A DNA stretch of 64,000 nt, from positions 434,001-498,000 of the forward strand of contig NZ_JBDFMO010000001.1 of the NCBI RefSeq assembly GCF_047238305.1, written 5' to 3'. Every line of letters starts with the position of its first letter. The stretch's first letter is position 1. The position numbers and the translations under genes are program-made. Source of the stretch: Ferdinandcohnia sp047238305 (lineage in GTDB: Bacteria > Bacillota > Bacilli > Bacillales > Bacillaceae_L). The notes beneath the pieces were generated by a model. It was not told the DNA's origin. It did no database searches and worked only from the letters and a program-made list of their open reading frames with translations. Positions 17,887 through 26,604 of the stretch are shown here, one piece after another.

Positions 17887-18157
17887 CCCTTCCCTTTATA
17901 TTTTTTGCCAATGGGTTAAAGTCCTCACCCACTAACCTGAAGCTTTGTGTACCTGCTTGAAATTCTTCAAGAAATACCATCCAGCTTGATGCATTTGCTG
18001 CCGCTAAGATGAGACGCTGAAGTGTACTCATATCCTGAATTTCATAGATTTCTTCAATCATTTTCCCAGGAATATCGCCAAATCTCATCCGGATAATCGC
18101 AATCAAATCTTCCCGATCATCAATTAACATTGCGTCATTCTCCATCGAAAACAACAA
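17861..18157 (-). CDS. Unknown small protein preceding narG (98 aa)
   Basis: A 98-residue acidic protein, TTG start five bases after AAAAGGAG. The sequence is amphipathic-helical (LIAIIRMRFGDIPGKMIEEIYEIQD) with no metal motif. It overlaps narG by 26 bases, so it is made from the same transcript and in step with NarG. No family recognised; a role in NarG maturation or control is only a guess from position. Confidence 0.65.
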   Translation of the reverse strand: MLFSMENDAMLIDDREDLIAIIRMRFGDIPGKMIEEIYEIQDMSTLQRLILAAANASSWMVFLEEFQAGTQSFRLVGEDFNPLAKNIKGRDGDIGKAE

Positions 18158-18184
18158 ACCAACTCCTTTTTTATTTAGAAATGC

Positions 18185-18309
18185 TCAAGGCGCCCGCCTA
18201 TCGGCGACAAGCATAAGACGAGCGCTGACAGAAGGTGCTTTTTACCTTCAGAAGCGATTGGCTTATGACCTCGAGCCGATGGCGCCTGAAGCTAGACATC
18301 GAAAACTAC
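18185..18309. repeat. Dispersed structured repeat, copy A
   Basis: About 125 bp nearly identical (roughly 90 percent by eye) to a second copy at 57941-58069. Outer arms AGGCGCC (18188-18194) and GGCGCCT (18281-18287) enclose nested complementary pairs (ATCGGC/GCCGAT, GCATAAG/CTTATG), giving a long imperfect hairpin. Located in the spacer between two small genes upstream of narG. Confidence 0.85.
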
Positions 18310-18313
18310 ATCC

Positions 18314-18631
18314 CTATATTTTAATCATCTTGTAATAGTCTGATATCAACTGGTTCTTGCATTTTTCAGCTGTTTCTTTGAGAAAAGAAGTAATCTCTTC
18401 ATCTGGATCTTTTGCCTGCTCAAAACTTATAAAAGTAGTGACAGATTGCGAAAAGGATTGAGAGAATCGCAATGTTAGATCATAGCCTTTTTCTTGCTTT
18501 ATTACAGTTGCATAGATATCGTAGGAATGAATGTTATATGCGGAAAAAGTATCAACCATCATTTGATATAAGTTTGGTGCTGCAAACCTTAGCAGTTTTT
18601 CCTCAATTACATCTTTTTTACCCATTTTCAT
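18314..18631 (-). CDS. Unknown protein in the nar upstream cluster (105 aa)
   Basis: A 105-residue soluble protein, MKMGKKDVIEEKLLRFAAPN at the start, with a predicted alpha/beta mix and no Cys. The ribosome site GAGGAAAGGGG precedes two in-frame ATGs two codons apart; either could be used. It lies between the hemerythrin gene and the 98-aa gene, all facing the nar operon. No family recognised. Confidence 0.65.
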   Translation of the reverse strand: MKMGKKDVIEEKLLRFAAPNLYQMMVDTFSAYNIHSYDIYATVIKQEKGYDLTLRFSQSFSQSVTTFISFEQAKDPDEEITSFLKETAEKCKNQLISDYYKMIKI

Positions 18632-18664
18632 CCCCTTTCCTCTATTTCCTAATTTTTCATTTTA

Positions 18665-19090
18665 TTATTCGTTGTTGGCTAGTAATTTATTCATCTCATC
18701 ATCGTTATGGATCTCATCAATAATAATTAAGCTATCCAAGAGAGGTATCATGCGATGATCAGCCTCTTCTGTCTCCAAGCTTTTCTTCATCGTTGCAACG
18801 ATTCGACGCATTAAATCATGGTCTCGTGTTAATTGATTCACGATTTTTTCGAGCTTCGGATTATTCTCTATCATTTCTTTATATAAACCTTCTTCTTCTG
18901 AATCAGCATGTTTCAGAGTTCTAGATTCCCAATGGTCGATTGCCACCTCTGCAACCTGAAGGGCTTTTTCTTTATCTCCTTCTTCAATACACTTCCGAAA
19001 TAGATTTCTGAGCTCCTTCGCTTCATGTAAAGCGGCCTCATGAATCGCTGAATGAGCATCTGTTTTTCGTAAACTTGGTCCTGTTGCCAT
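18665..19090 (-). CDS. Hemerythrin-domain protein
   Basis: About 141 residues, four-helix HHE-type domain. Candidate di-iron ligands are the His residues in DAHSAIHEAALHEAKEL, DHWESRTLKHADSEEEGLY, LTRDHDLMRRI and DEIHNDDEM. The start is taken at the ATG of MATGPSLRK because AGAAAGGATG lies at the right distance; an upstream in-frame extension of eight codons has no ribosome site. Such proteins bind O2 or NO or help repair iron centres (ScdA/YtfE-like). Its location before narG suggests protection or oxygen/NO sensing for nitrate respiration; this is inference. Confidence 0.8.
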   Translation of the reverse strand: MATGPSLRKTDAHSAIHEAALHEAKELRNLFRKCIEEGDKEKALQVAEVAIDHWESRTLKHADSEEEGLYKEMIENNPKLEKIVNQLTRDHDLMRRIVATMKKSLETEEADHRMIPLLDSLIIIDEIHNDDEMNKLLANNE

Positions 19091-19218
19091 TATGTTCATC
19101 CTTTCTAATTTCAACTTTCTTCTTAATCCTTTCCATCTTGAGTCTCGTTAAACTTCTTAGCTTACATTTGGTCGAAAATTGTCATAAATGAGGGGGAATG
19201 AGGGGAGTCGGTTTGGGG

Positions 19219-19400
19219 ATTTGCATCGGCGGCCACGGAATTTGCGTCTCGTCTGAGATTTTTCGTCGGCGGTCAGAGATTTGCGCGTTATTTTCGATAT
19301 TTGCGCGTTAGCTCGGCGGATATGCGCGTTATTTTCGATAATTGAACGTTAGCTTGGTGGATTTGCGCTTTATTTTCGATATTTGCGCTATAACCCGGTT
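19219..19400. repeat. Degenerate short tandem repeat, alternating 20/21-bp steps
   Basis: The word ATTTGCG or a variant starts at 19219, 19240, 19258, 19279, 19299, 19320, 19340, 19361 and 19381. In the last six units the steps alternate 20, 21, 20, 21, 20 bp, making a 41-bp dimer in which TTATTTTCGAT and TTAGCTCGGCGG alternate. The rest of the 360-bp spacer between hemerythrin and narK-PAS holds no recognised feature. Confidence 0.8.
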
Positions 19401-19451
19401 TCCACATTTTCCAAAGCACAAATAAGAGCTGAAGTCTCCCTCAGCTCTTGT

Positions 19452-20951
19452 TCATGTCTCATTTTCAGTTAAGTCGTTGAAGAGGCCGACGTAGTATTTG
19501 ACCTCACCTGCTTCATTTTTCACCTCACTTATGGTCAGCCATTCTCGATAGAGCTCTTTGTTTTTGCGCCGATTCCAAATTTCGCCCTGCCAATACCCTT
19601 GATTGCGTATTGACTTCCACATCTGGTCGTAAAATGCCGCATCATGCTTTCCAGAACGTAGAATACTTGGTGTCTTTCCGATTGCTTCTTCTGGCGCAAA
19701 TCCGGTAACCGTTGTAAAAGCTTGGTTGACTTTTTGAATGACTCCCTTTGGATTTGTGACCATCATCCCTTGGGCTACATTCTCAATAAGCTTTGCTTCA
19801 AGCTGAATTTTTTCAGTGTAAAACATCCACACAACGAATACAGAGCTTAATAGTGCAAACATGGCAAGCGACATAAATCCAATTGCATAATGTCCTGTCA
19901 TACCAAACACAATCGAAAGCACGATGGGTGGGAAAAATCCACCTAAACCCCCCATGGCCGACACAATTCCGTTGACAATCCCAGCTTGCTTTGAAAAATA
20001 ATATGGTACTAGTTTAAAAATCGTTCCATTTCCAATTCCCGCAAAAATGGAGACAAGCAAGCAACCGATTGTGTATAAAACTATATCTGGTGTGAAAGCC
20101 AGAAGTACTCCTGCAAAAGTGATCACATTAAAAACAATGAACAAAATTAAATAGGGATTGAACTTATCACCAAGCCATCCTCCAATTGGTCGCATAAGAG
20201 TTGCCAGTGTAATAAATCCAGCCGTGCGTAAGCCAGCGTCAACTGTTGTTAACCCAAAATAAGTAACTAAAAAGTTCGGTAAATATACAGTAAACGCCAC
20301 AAACGAACCAAATGTGACAAAATAAAATAGGCTGAGGAACCAAAGCTTTTCATTTTTATACACACTTTTAATCTGTTCACTCAATGGTTTATTGACTTTA
20401 GGCTCATTGCGGTCACCTAGTAAAAAGTTTAAGAGTGCAAATAAAATAACAGGGATGAGAAATAATCGAACCGTGCTTTGCCACCCAATGTTTACTGCGA
20501 GCACAGGGGCTGCAAAAGAAGTGATTGCTGTCCCAATATTTCCTGCACCGTATATCCCGTTCACAAACCCGTGACGTTCCTTCGGGTAGTACTTCGGTAA
20601 AGAGGTAACGCCAATTGAAAACAAGGCTCCTCCAACCCCGATGATTAGTCCACCAAGAACTAAATCAAACATAGAATCCGCAATACTAATATAAAAAATC
20701 GGAAGGATCAGGATGATAAAACCAATAAAAAACAACCATCTAGCTCCATAACGGTTTGTCCAAAAACCTAATAAAATTCTGAGCAGAGAACCTAAAATAA
20801 CTGGAACAGCGGTGACTATTGCTGTTTGATTATCCGATAAAGGAATATCCTGCTTTATACTCGACATCAAGGATGACAGAATCACCCACACCATAAATCC
20901 AACAACCAAACTTGCCGTTTGAAGTGGCAGCTGCAACTTTTGCGTCCTCAT
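19452..20951 (-). CDS. narK: NarK-type nitrate/nitrite transporter fused to a PAS domain
   Basis: A 499-residue protein. Residues 1-370 form a 12-helix major-facilitator transporter with the nitrate signature GIGGALFSIGVTSLPKYYPK and a second Gly-rich motif VSAMGGLGGFFPP. A C-terminal PAS/PAC domain follows (about residues 378-499): AQGMMVTNPKGVIQKVNQAF, GKTPSILRSGKHD, and WREWL-type PAC segment ending DLTENE. No kinase, cyclase or DNA-binding output follows. The start is the ATG after GGAGGAGG. A paralogue with the same fusion lies at 38166-39671. Located just upstream of the hemerythrin/nar block on the same strand. Confidence 0.93.
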   Translation of the reverse strand: MRTQKLQLPLQTASLVVGFMVWVILSSLMSSIKQDIPLSDNQTAIVTAVPVILGSLLRILLGFWTNRYGARWLFFIGFIILILPIFYISIADSMFDLVLGGLIIGVGGALFSIGVTSLPKYYPKERHGFVNGIYGAGNIGTAITSFAAPVLAVNIGWQSTVRLFLIPVILFALLNFLLGDRNEPKVNKPLSEQIKSVYKNEKLWFLSLFYFVTFGSFVAFTVYLPNFLVTYFGLTTVDAGLRTAGFITLATLMRPIGGWLGDKFNPYLILFIVFNVITFAGVLLAFTPDIVLYTIGCLLVSIFAGIGNGTIFKLVPYYFSKQAGIVNGIVSAMGGLGGFFPPIVLSIVFGMTGHYAIGFMSLAMFALLSSVFVVWMFYTEKIQLEAKLIENVAQGMMVTNPKGVIQKVNQAFTTVTGFAPEEAIGKTPSILRSGKHDAAFYDQMWKSIRNQGYWQGEIWNRRKNKELYREWLTISEVKNEAGEVKYYVGLFNDLTENET

Positions 20952-21043
20952 TCTTCGTTCTCCTCCTCCAAACATTCCATTTTACATTTCCCCTAGTTTA
21001 TGGAATTCCAAGAAAATCAAACATATTTTTTGCAGATAGAAAC

Positions 21044-21054
21044 AGGAAGTTCCT
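21044..21054. promoter_or_regulatory. Possible NreC-type box upstream of narK-PAS
   Basis: AGGAAGTTCCT, a perfect odd-length palindrome about 93 bp upstream of the start, resembles the AGGG-N4-CCCT pattern reported for the nitrate response regulator NreC. A CCCCTAG half-site lies nearer the gene. Weak evidence. Confidence 0.3.
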
Positions 21055-21134
21055 TATAGATTTATGGCAGCAAAAATAAGGCATTCTATATAGGTATTAC
21101 ATTAAACCTATAAATAACACCTTAACCCAGTTAG

Positions 21135-21740
21135 TTATTCGAATTTTTTGATGGCTTCATAATCTTCGGGCGTATCGACATCTCTTACTTTATCAATCTC
21201 GGTATCAAATAAAATCTTATTATTAAAATTGGCGATTATTTTTTTTGCACCGATATCCCCGTGCAATTCCATAAGTTTCGGAAACATTTTTTTCGAAAAT
21301 AGGATGGGAGGATACACGACATTCTCATTCCTGTACCCAAGAATTTCTTTTGATTTTTCTAACCCATATGCCTTTATTAGAAAATCAATCATTTGGGAGG
21401 TTACGAATGGTTGATCCGCGAGCAAAATAATCACTGCATCTGCATTCATTTTTATTGCTTCCTTCAAGCCAGTTTTTATGGAGTAAGACTGGCCCCCTTT
21501 GCTCTCTTTTGAAGGAATTTTCGTCCATCTTTTCTGATATGGTTTTGAAAACATAGATGAATCAACCCATGACAATGGATCATTTTCGTTGGTGACTACA
21601 AGAACATAATCGATAGCAGAATCAAGGGCGTTTTTAAGTGCAATCGAACCTAATGGGAGCCCCCTAAACTCGAGCAATAATTTATTTTTTCCCATTCGAC
21701 TACTCTTTCCTGCTGCGAGGTAAATGCCCACCACTTTCAT
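21135..21740 (-). CDS. pucB: Molybdenum cofactor nucleotidyltransferase (MobA/MocA-like)
   Basis: A 201-residue nucleotidyltransferase with the N-terminal signature VVGIYLAAGKSSRMGKNKLL, the NTP-binding loop, and the acidic motif VIILLADQPF. Family members attach CMP or GMP to molybdopterin or otherwise mature the cofactor of xanthine-dehydrogenase-type enzymes. It overlaps the XdhC-like gene by 41 bases and ends the operon. Symbol by analogy to the B. subtilis puc genes; the gene order here (D, C, E, A, B) differs. Confidence 0.82.
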   Translation of the reverse strand: MKVVGIYLAAGKSSRMGKNKLLLEFRGLPLGSIALKNALDSAIDYVLVVTNENDPLSWVDSSMFSKPYQKRWTKIPSKESKGGQSYSIKTGLKEAIKMNADAVIILLADQPFVTSQMIDFLIKAYGLEKSKEILGYRNENVVYPPILFSKKMFPKLMELHGDIGAKKIIANFNNKILFDTEIDKVRDVDTPEDYEAIKKFE

Positions 21741-22740
21741 TTATAGCACCTACCTCCCCTTTTTCACCTCTCATTACTAAAATCATTTCAGCCAGTATAC
21801 TTATGGCTATTTCAGTAGCTCCCTCTGCTCCAATAGGTAAGCCTACGGGGGCTGAAGCCCATGGAGGTTTGCTAGATTGACCAAACAATAAATTAATTCT
21901 ATGCTTTGATCCTAAAATACCAAAATATCGTGGTTTCTTTTTTAATAGGAAGGACACAATTTCTTTATCCCTTTTTAAATTGTGAGTCATTAAGACAACA
22001 AAATCTTCATGAGTGAAGGTAAGCTTCTGAAAAACATCATTTGGAAATCCAACTATGAAATCATCGGCTTGTAGAAAGTGATCTCTGTTACAGAGTGATT
22101 CACGCCAATCACAAACAATTACAGAAAACCCTGTTTGTGCCGCTAATTCCACTAATGGTTTTACATCGGGGCCAGCTCCAAAGATGATCAGACGTTTTCC
22201 CGGAATATAGGTATGGTAGTATATTAGATTTATCAAACCTGATTTAGTGGGCCATTTGCTAGTATCTATGGTTTCTATTCTGTTATCACCAATCACTTCT
22301 CCTTTTTCTGTACGGTATCCTGAAAATTCAACGGTAAAATTCGAAGCAAATTTGATTACATGTAACACCCTTATCCCACTTTTCAGTTGAGCACGAACTC
22401 TTCTTAAGTTCTCTTTTAGGCTAACATCCACCATTTCTAGTAAAATATAAATTACTCCGCCACAGCCAATTTCTTGTCCCCATATGACATCATCTTCTGC
22501 GGTCGAATCGTAAACAACCGTTTGGCTTTTCCCATCATTGAATACTTCTTTCACTCTATAGCTCAAATCTTCTTCTAAACAGCCTGGGCTAATCATGCCA
22601 ACTTTTTTTCCATCCTCGTAAAATAACATAGAGGTGCCTTCCTTTAGATAAGCAGAGCCCTCTACATGAATGATTGTGGCCATTACACTAGGTTGAGTAC
22701 TCCTTATTGCCTGTTCTATTACTTGAAAAACATCATGCAT
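21700..22740 (-). CDS. pucA: XdhC/CoxI-family molybdenum cofactor maturation protein
   Basis: A 346-residue protein with an N-terminal XdhC/CoxI domain (MATIIHVEGSAYLKEGTSML, then MISPGCLEEDL containing the conserved Cys) and a C-terminal Rossmann domain (RLIIFGAGPDVKPLVELA; HNLKRDKEI; GILGSKHR). XdhC binds and sulfurates the cofactor before insertion into xanthine dehydrogenase. Same operon as the three enzyme subunits. Confidence 0.9.
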   Translation of the reverse strand: MHDVFQVIEQAIRSTQPSVMATIIHVEGSAYLKEGTSMLFYEDGKKVGMISPGCLEEDLSYRVKEVFNDGKSQTVVYDSTAEDDVIWGQEIGCGGVIYILLEMVDVSLKENLRRVRAQLKSGIRVLHVIKFASNFTVEFSGYRTEKGEVIGDNRIETIDTSKWPTKSGLINLIYYHTYIPGKRLIIFGAGPDVKPLVELAAQTGFSVIVCDWRESLCNRDHFLQADDFIVGFPNDVFQKLTFTHEDFVVLMTHNLKRDKEIVSFLLKKKPRYFGILGSKHRINLLFGQSSKPPWASAPVGLPIGAEGATEIAISILAEMILVMRGEKGEVGAINESGGHLPRSRKE

Positions 22741-22765
22741 GTTTTCTCACCAACTTTCTGCATAC

Positions 22766-23239
22766 CTACTGATCATGCGAAAAGTTTATGGCAGATTTGA
22801 CCGCTTTCTCAATTTCTAAATAACCTGTGCAGCGACAGATATTTGATTCGAGCCACTTCGTTATTTCTTCATCTGAAGGGTTCTTCTTTGATTCTAATAA
22901 AGCATGGCAATTCATTATAAAACCCGGTGTACAATATCCACATTGAAAAGCAAAGCAATCTACAAAAGCCCCTTGAATCGGCGAATCTAAACCTTCAATT
23001 GTAACAATCTCTTTACCAATCGACTCTACCGCCAAATTCAGGCAGGACTTTTGAGCAATCCCATCAATGATAACCGTACATGCTCCGCAGTCACCATTTA
23101 AGCAGCCGGGTTTCGCCCCCGTAAACCCTAATTTAGAGCGTAAAACACCTAAAAGAGTCGCTGACATGCGAAAGGATACCTCTGATTCCTCACCATTTAT
23201 TCGTAACGTTGAGCTTTTTTTGAATTCAGATGGCTTCAT
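22766..23239 (-). CDS. pucE: Xanthine dehydrogenase-type [2Fe-2S] subunit
   Basis: A 157-residue subunit with both [2Fe-2S] sites: plant-type C46, C51, C54, C66 and the four-helix site C100, C103, C135, C137 (CRCTGY). It passes electrons from the molybdenum subunit to FAD. It overlaps the FAD-subunit gene by 14 bases. Confidence 0.94.
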   Translation of the reverse strand: MKPSEFKKSSTLRINGEESEVSFRMSATLLGVLRSKLGFTGAKPGCLNGDCGACTVIIDGIAQKSCLNLAVESIGKEIVTIEGLDSPIQGAFVDCFAFQCGYCTPGFIMNCHALLESKKNPSDEEITKWLESNICRCTGYLEIEKAVKSAINFSHDQ

Positions 23240-24074
23240 TTTCCTCTCCTCCTAATGTTTGTAACACATCATAAAGGATATTTTTTAATACAAAAATTCT
23301 GTAACGTGAAGTGCCTTCCGTGTCATTCAAGATTGGTACGTTTAGGCTGTTAATGGCAAGTTCTATTCTCTCTTTATAGGAAAGCTCTGTTTTGTTTAAC
23401 GCATCTTCTATTTGATAGGAACGAAAGGGAAAAGGTGAAAGACCACTAATCGCAACTCGAATGTCCTGTTCAAATTTAAGCGCAGCCACAGTCAGTAAAG
23501 GATATCCCGTATTCCATTGGCGTCTTCTCTTTATGGTAAAAAAGGGCACTTCTAAAAATTTTCGTTCTGTCTTTATTTGCATAAGCAACTCGCCTCGTTT
23601 TAATAAAAGCTGCTCCTTAAAGATTTCTGAAATAGGAACGCTTCTTATGCCTTGGTTGTTTGCAATAATTAAGGTGCTATCCGTTAATAAAAAAGGCAAT
23701 ACCGCTTCCCGATAAAAAATCTGACCACATATATTCCCACCGACTGTAATCTTATTTCTCGCTGTACGGTCGGCAATCTCACTAACAGTTTGACTCAATA
23801 ACGGAAATAGGTTCTTCTCCTCAATAGTTGTTAACGAGAGAGATGCACCTAATACAAGGAACTCCTCATTTAACTCGTGAACCTTACATTCAAGGATATT
23901 TTTAATATCGATAACAGAACCAGTTCTTACGATATTTAATCTCCCTAGTGTAATAATTTCTGTTCCACCCGAATAATACATGGGGGATTTTCCCTCTTTA
24001 TCTGACTCATTGAATAAACGTACTGCTTCCTGATACGTTTTGGGGTTGTGGTACTCGAAATCATAGGATATCAA
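23226..24074 (-). CDS. pucC: Xanthine dehydrogenase-type FAD subunit
   Basis: A 282-residue protein of the FAD-binding family of molybdenum hydroxylases, with the FAD-contact segments YYSGGTEIIT (about residues 33-42) and TVGGNICGQ (about 110-118). Start overlaps the stop of the large subunit gene by four bases. Probably transfers electrons from the Fe-S subunit to NAD+. Confidence 0.92.
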   Translation of the reverse strand: MISYDFEYHNPKTYQEAVRLFNESDKEGKSPMYYSGGTEIITLGRLNIVRTGSVIDIKNILECKVHELNEEFLVLGASLSLTTIEEKNLFPLLSQTVSEIADRTARNKITVGGNICGQIFYREAVLPFLLTDSTLIIANNQGIRSVPISEIFKEQLLLKRGELLMQIKTERKFLEVPFFTIKRRRQWNTGYPLLTVAALKFEQDIRVAISGLSPFPFRSYQIEDALNKTELSYKERIELAINSLNVPILNDTEGTSRYRIFVLKNILYDVLQTLGGEENEAI

Positions 24075-26392
24075 ATCTCCTCCCCCTTACATCTCCAAAT
24101 TAATTCAGGTGTCACTGGCAGTTCATTTAGTTCGACACCCGCTGCAAGAGTCAGGCTATTAGCTAGTGCTGCTGGCATTCCCAATATTCCGTGTTCCCCA
24201 ACCCCTCTCGCCCCATAGGGAGCGTCTATCTGGGGTGTAGTCACAAAATCTACAAGATAGTCCGGATTTTCTCCGTAATGAATAGGTCTATAGGTTCGAA
24301 GCTGTGGGTTTGTGACTCTGCCTAAATGATCAAAAATAAAGGTTTCTCTACCCGCATAAGCTAACCCCATACTCATAGCTCCCATTACTTGACCGACTGC
24401 TGCTTTACGATTCAAGACGGTTCCAATGTCCACTACCGTTACGGCTTTTTTGAGTTGGTATGTAAAATCTCTTTTATCGTATTCTACTTCGACCGCGTGG
24501 GCTGCTACAGTCCATTCCGGACCAGGTTGACCAGCGCCTGTATTTGGATCTAATTTTGTCATTCTTCTTATTACATAATTTCCGTGACCCATAATTTGAC
24601 CACCAATTGTATTTCCATTTGGAAAAGTATATCCATAGACAACTTCTTTAAAATCCAAACTTACTTTCGGATCATCACGTAAGAACACTTTACCGTCGGC
24701 TACTTCAAGGTCTTCTGTCGAAACCCTTAATACGCAAGCTGCAATGTCCTTTATTTGTCTAATCACATCTTCCGCAGCTTCTAATACTGCTCTTCCACCC
24801 ATAAAAGTCCCTCTACTGGCTACTGTCTTCCAATGCTCTGGGGTCGTTTGTGTATCAATCTGCATTCTTACATGTATTTTATCAATGCTTAGTTTCAATC
24901 TTTCTGCAAGAATTTGAGCCAGAACGGTCTTTGTCCCTGTTCCAATTTCAACTACACCTGACATTAAATTAATACTTCCATCTGGATTAAAAGTAAGGAT
25001 AACACCGGAACTAGCGTCCGGATCAATAGTAGATGTTTTCCAACTACACGCAATCCCCTTAACCCGAATTTTTCTTTCATTTACTTCTTCCATTTGTCCC
25101 TGATTCCAGTTAATCAGTTCTTTTAAGCGATCAATACATGCTGGTAAATTTCCAACATTGCTTCTGTTTAATACAACCTGTGTCGGAGTGGTGTGCCCAG
25201 GAAGAATCGCGTTTCTCTTTCGTAACTCAAGAGGATCCATTCCTAGTTTTCTTGATAGTTTATCCATTGTTCGTTCAAACGCAAATAGTACCTCCGAATG
25301 ACCAAACCCTCTAAATGGACTTCCATATGGGTGATTCGTGTATATGCAAAATGAATTGCACCATACATTTTCGATATGATACGGTCCTGTACAATCCACT
25401 CCGCCAGCACGGCTTACATCAATCGCTTTATCGGAATAGGCCCCGCCATCGAAAAGGTAAACCATTTCAGCCGCTTTTATAATTCCTTCCTTGGTACTTC
25501 CAATTCTTACTTTCGCTTCTAAACCAACATGACATGGTGCAGTCGTTAAATCTTCTTCTCGTGTATATGTAAGTTGTACACGCCTTCCTCCGACGGCTTG
25601 AGATGCAAGATATGCAAGGATTTCCCATTGAACAGGGGCCTTTCCTCCATAACCTCCACCTACAAAAGGGGTTTCGACAACAATTTTTCCAACCTCTATC
25701 TTAAAATAAATACTCAGTAATTTTTTCACCATAAAGGGTGCTTGTGAGGAAGTCGTAATGTAAACATAACCATCTGGTTTAATTTCTGCTGTTGCACTTC
25801 TCGTTTCCATCGCTGAATGGCTAGATGGAGAAAACTTATACGTTCCCTCAACAATCACTTCCGATTGCTTCCAACCTAGATTCATGTTCCCTTTCCGTAT
25901 TTTTGTCGTATTGGATATATTGGAATTAGGTGTAGGATAAGCTGTTCCTATCGTTTCATAATTACTCAAGTTTGGGTGTATGAGTGGAGCATCTTCTTTG
26001 AGGGCTTCTGATGGATTATGGATGACGGGTAGTAATTCATATTTTATATCAATCAACTCTGCTGCTTCTTTAGCAATGTCCGGACGCTCTGCCACAACAA
26101 GAGCTACAGGTTCTCCATAGTATCTTACTTTCTCTACTGCAAGTGGAGGACGATCCCTTATTTCTTCCCCCGTAAGCGGAAAATCACTCCTCCCAAGGAT
26201 AATTGCTTTTACACCTGGGATATTTTTGGCTAATGTATCGTCTATTGATACCATCTTTGCATGTCCATATGGGCTTGTTTTCATCTTCACATGAAGTGTG
26301 TGGGCGGATCGTTCATCAGCGGTATACATTGCTCTTCCTGTCACCTTGTCAAAGGCTTCTTTTCGAATAACACTCTTCCCTATAATGTTCAT
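24071..26392 (-). CDS. pucD: Xanthine dehydrogenase-type molybdopterin subunit
   Basis: About 773 residues. Cofactor-binding motifs are seen: VGGGYGGKAPVQWE, the PFRGFGHSE loop, and GARGVGEHGILG with the presumed catalytic Glu near the C-terminus. The CO-dehydrogenase loop (AYRCSFR) is absent, so CO oxidation is unlikely. The start is the ATG after GGGGGTG; an upstream in-frame TTG is less likely. First gene of the pucDCEAB-ordered operon. The exact substrate (xanthine, hypoxanthine or another heterocycle) cannot be fixed from sequence; no purine permease or PucR lies nearby. Confidence 0.9.
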   Translation of the reverse strand: MNIIGKSVIRKEAFDKVTGRAMYTADERSAHTLHVKMKTSPYGHAKMVSIDDTLAKNIPGVKAIILGRSDFPLTGEEIRDRPPLAVEKVRYYGEPVALVVAERPDIAKEAAELIDIKYELLPVIHNPSEALKEDAPLIHPNLSNYETIGTAYPTPNSNISNTTKIRKGNMNLGWKQSEVIVEGTYKFSPSSHSAMETRSATAEIKPDGYVYITTSSQAPFMVKKLLSIYFKIEVGKIVVETPFVGGGYGGKAPVQWEILAYLASQAVGGRRVQLTYTREEDLTTAPCHVGLEAKVRIGSTKEGIIKAAEMVYLFDGGAYSDKAIDVSRAGGVDCTGPYHIENVWCNSFCIYTNHPYGSPFRGFGHSEVLFAFERTMDKLSRKLGMDPLELRKRNAILPGHTTPTQVVLNRSNVGNLPACIDRLKELINWNQGQMEEVNERKIRVKGIACSWKTSTIDPDASSGVILTFNPDGSINLMSGVVEIGTGTKTVLAQILAERLKLSIDKIHVRMQIDTQTTPEHWKTVASRGTFMGGRAVLEAAEDVIRQIKDIAACVLRVSTEDLEVADGKVFLRDDPKVSLDFKEVVYGYTFPNGNTIGGQIMGHGNYVIRRMTKLDPNTGAGQPGPEWTVAAHAVEVEYDKRDFTYQLKKAVTVVDIGTVLNRKAAVGQVMGAMSMGLAYAGRETFIFDHLGRVTNPQLRTYRPIHYGENPDYLVDFVTTPQIDAPYGARGVGEHGILGMPAALANSLTLAAGVELNELPVTPELIWRCKGEEI

Positions 26393-26530
26393 TTTTTTCA
26401 CCCCCAATTTTATCTTCTTTATAATATATGGAGGTGTCTTGAGAACTTTCCCTTTTTTCTATTTCGGGCAATCACAACCCGGAGCGAATTATCTCAAATC
26501 TGGGTTATCTACCTTATACACATGACAAAA

Positions 26531-26548
26531 GTCATCTAAGTTGATGAC
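26531..26548. promoter_or_regulatory. Inverted repeat upstream of the yvfR-like operon
   Basis: GTCATC-TAAGTT-GATGAC, 18 bp, perfect arms. A TACAAT -10-like box follows at 26581 with no good -35, as expected of an activator-dependent promoter. The autogenous LuxR-type response regulator of this operon is the obvious candidate to bind here; inference only. Confidence 0.45.
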
Positions 26549-26604
26549 ATTCTCCACTAACCGAGATTGTTCTAGCGTTTTACAATAATGGTGGAGGTGT
26601 TTTT

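Noticed and set aside
24071..26392. Carbon monoxide dehydrogenase large subunit
   Set aside because: The characteristic AYRCSFR active-site loop is missing; the PFRGFGHSE loop fits xanthine-dehydrogenase-type enzymes.
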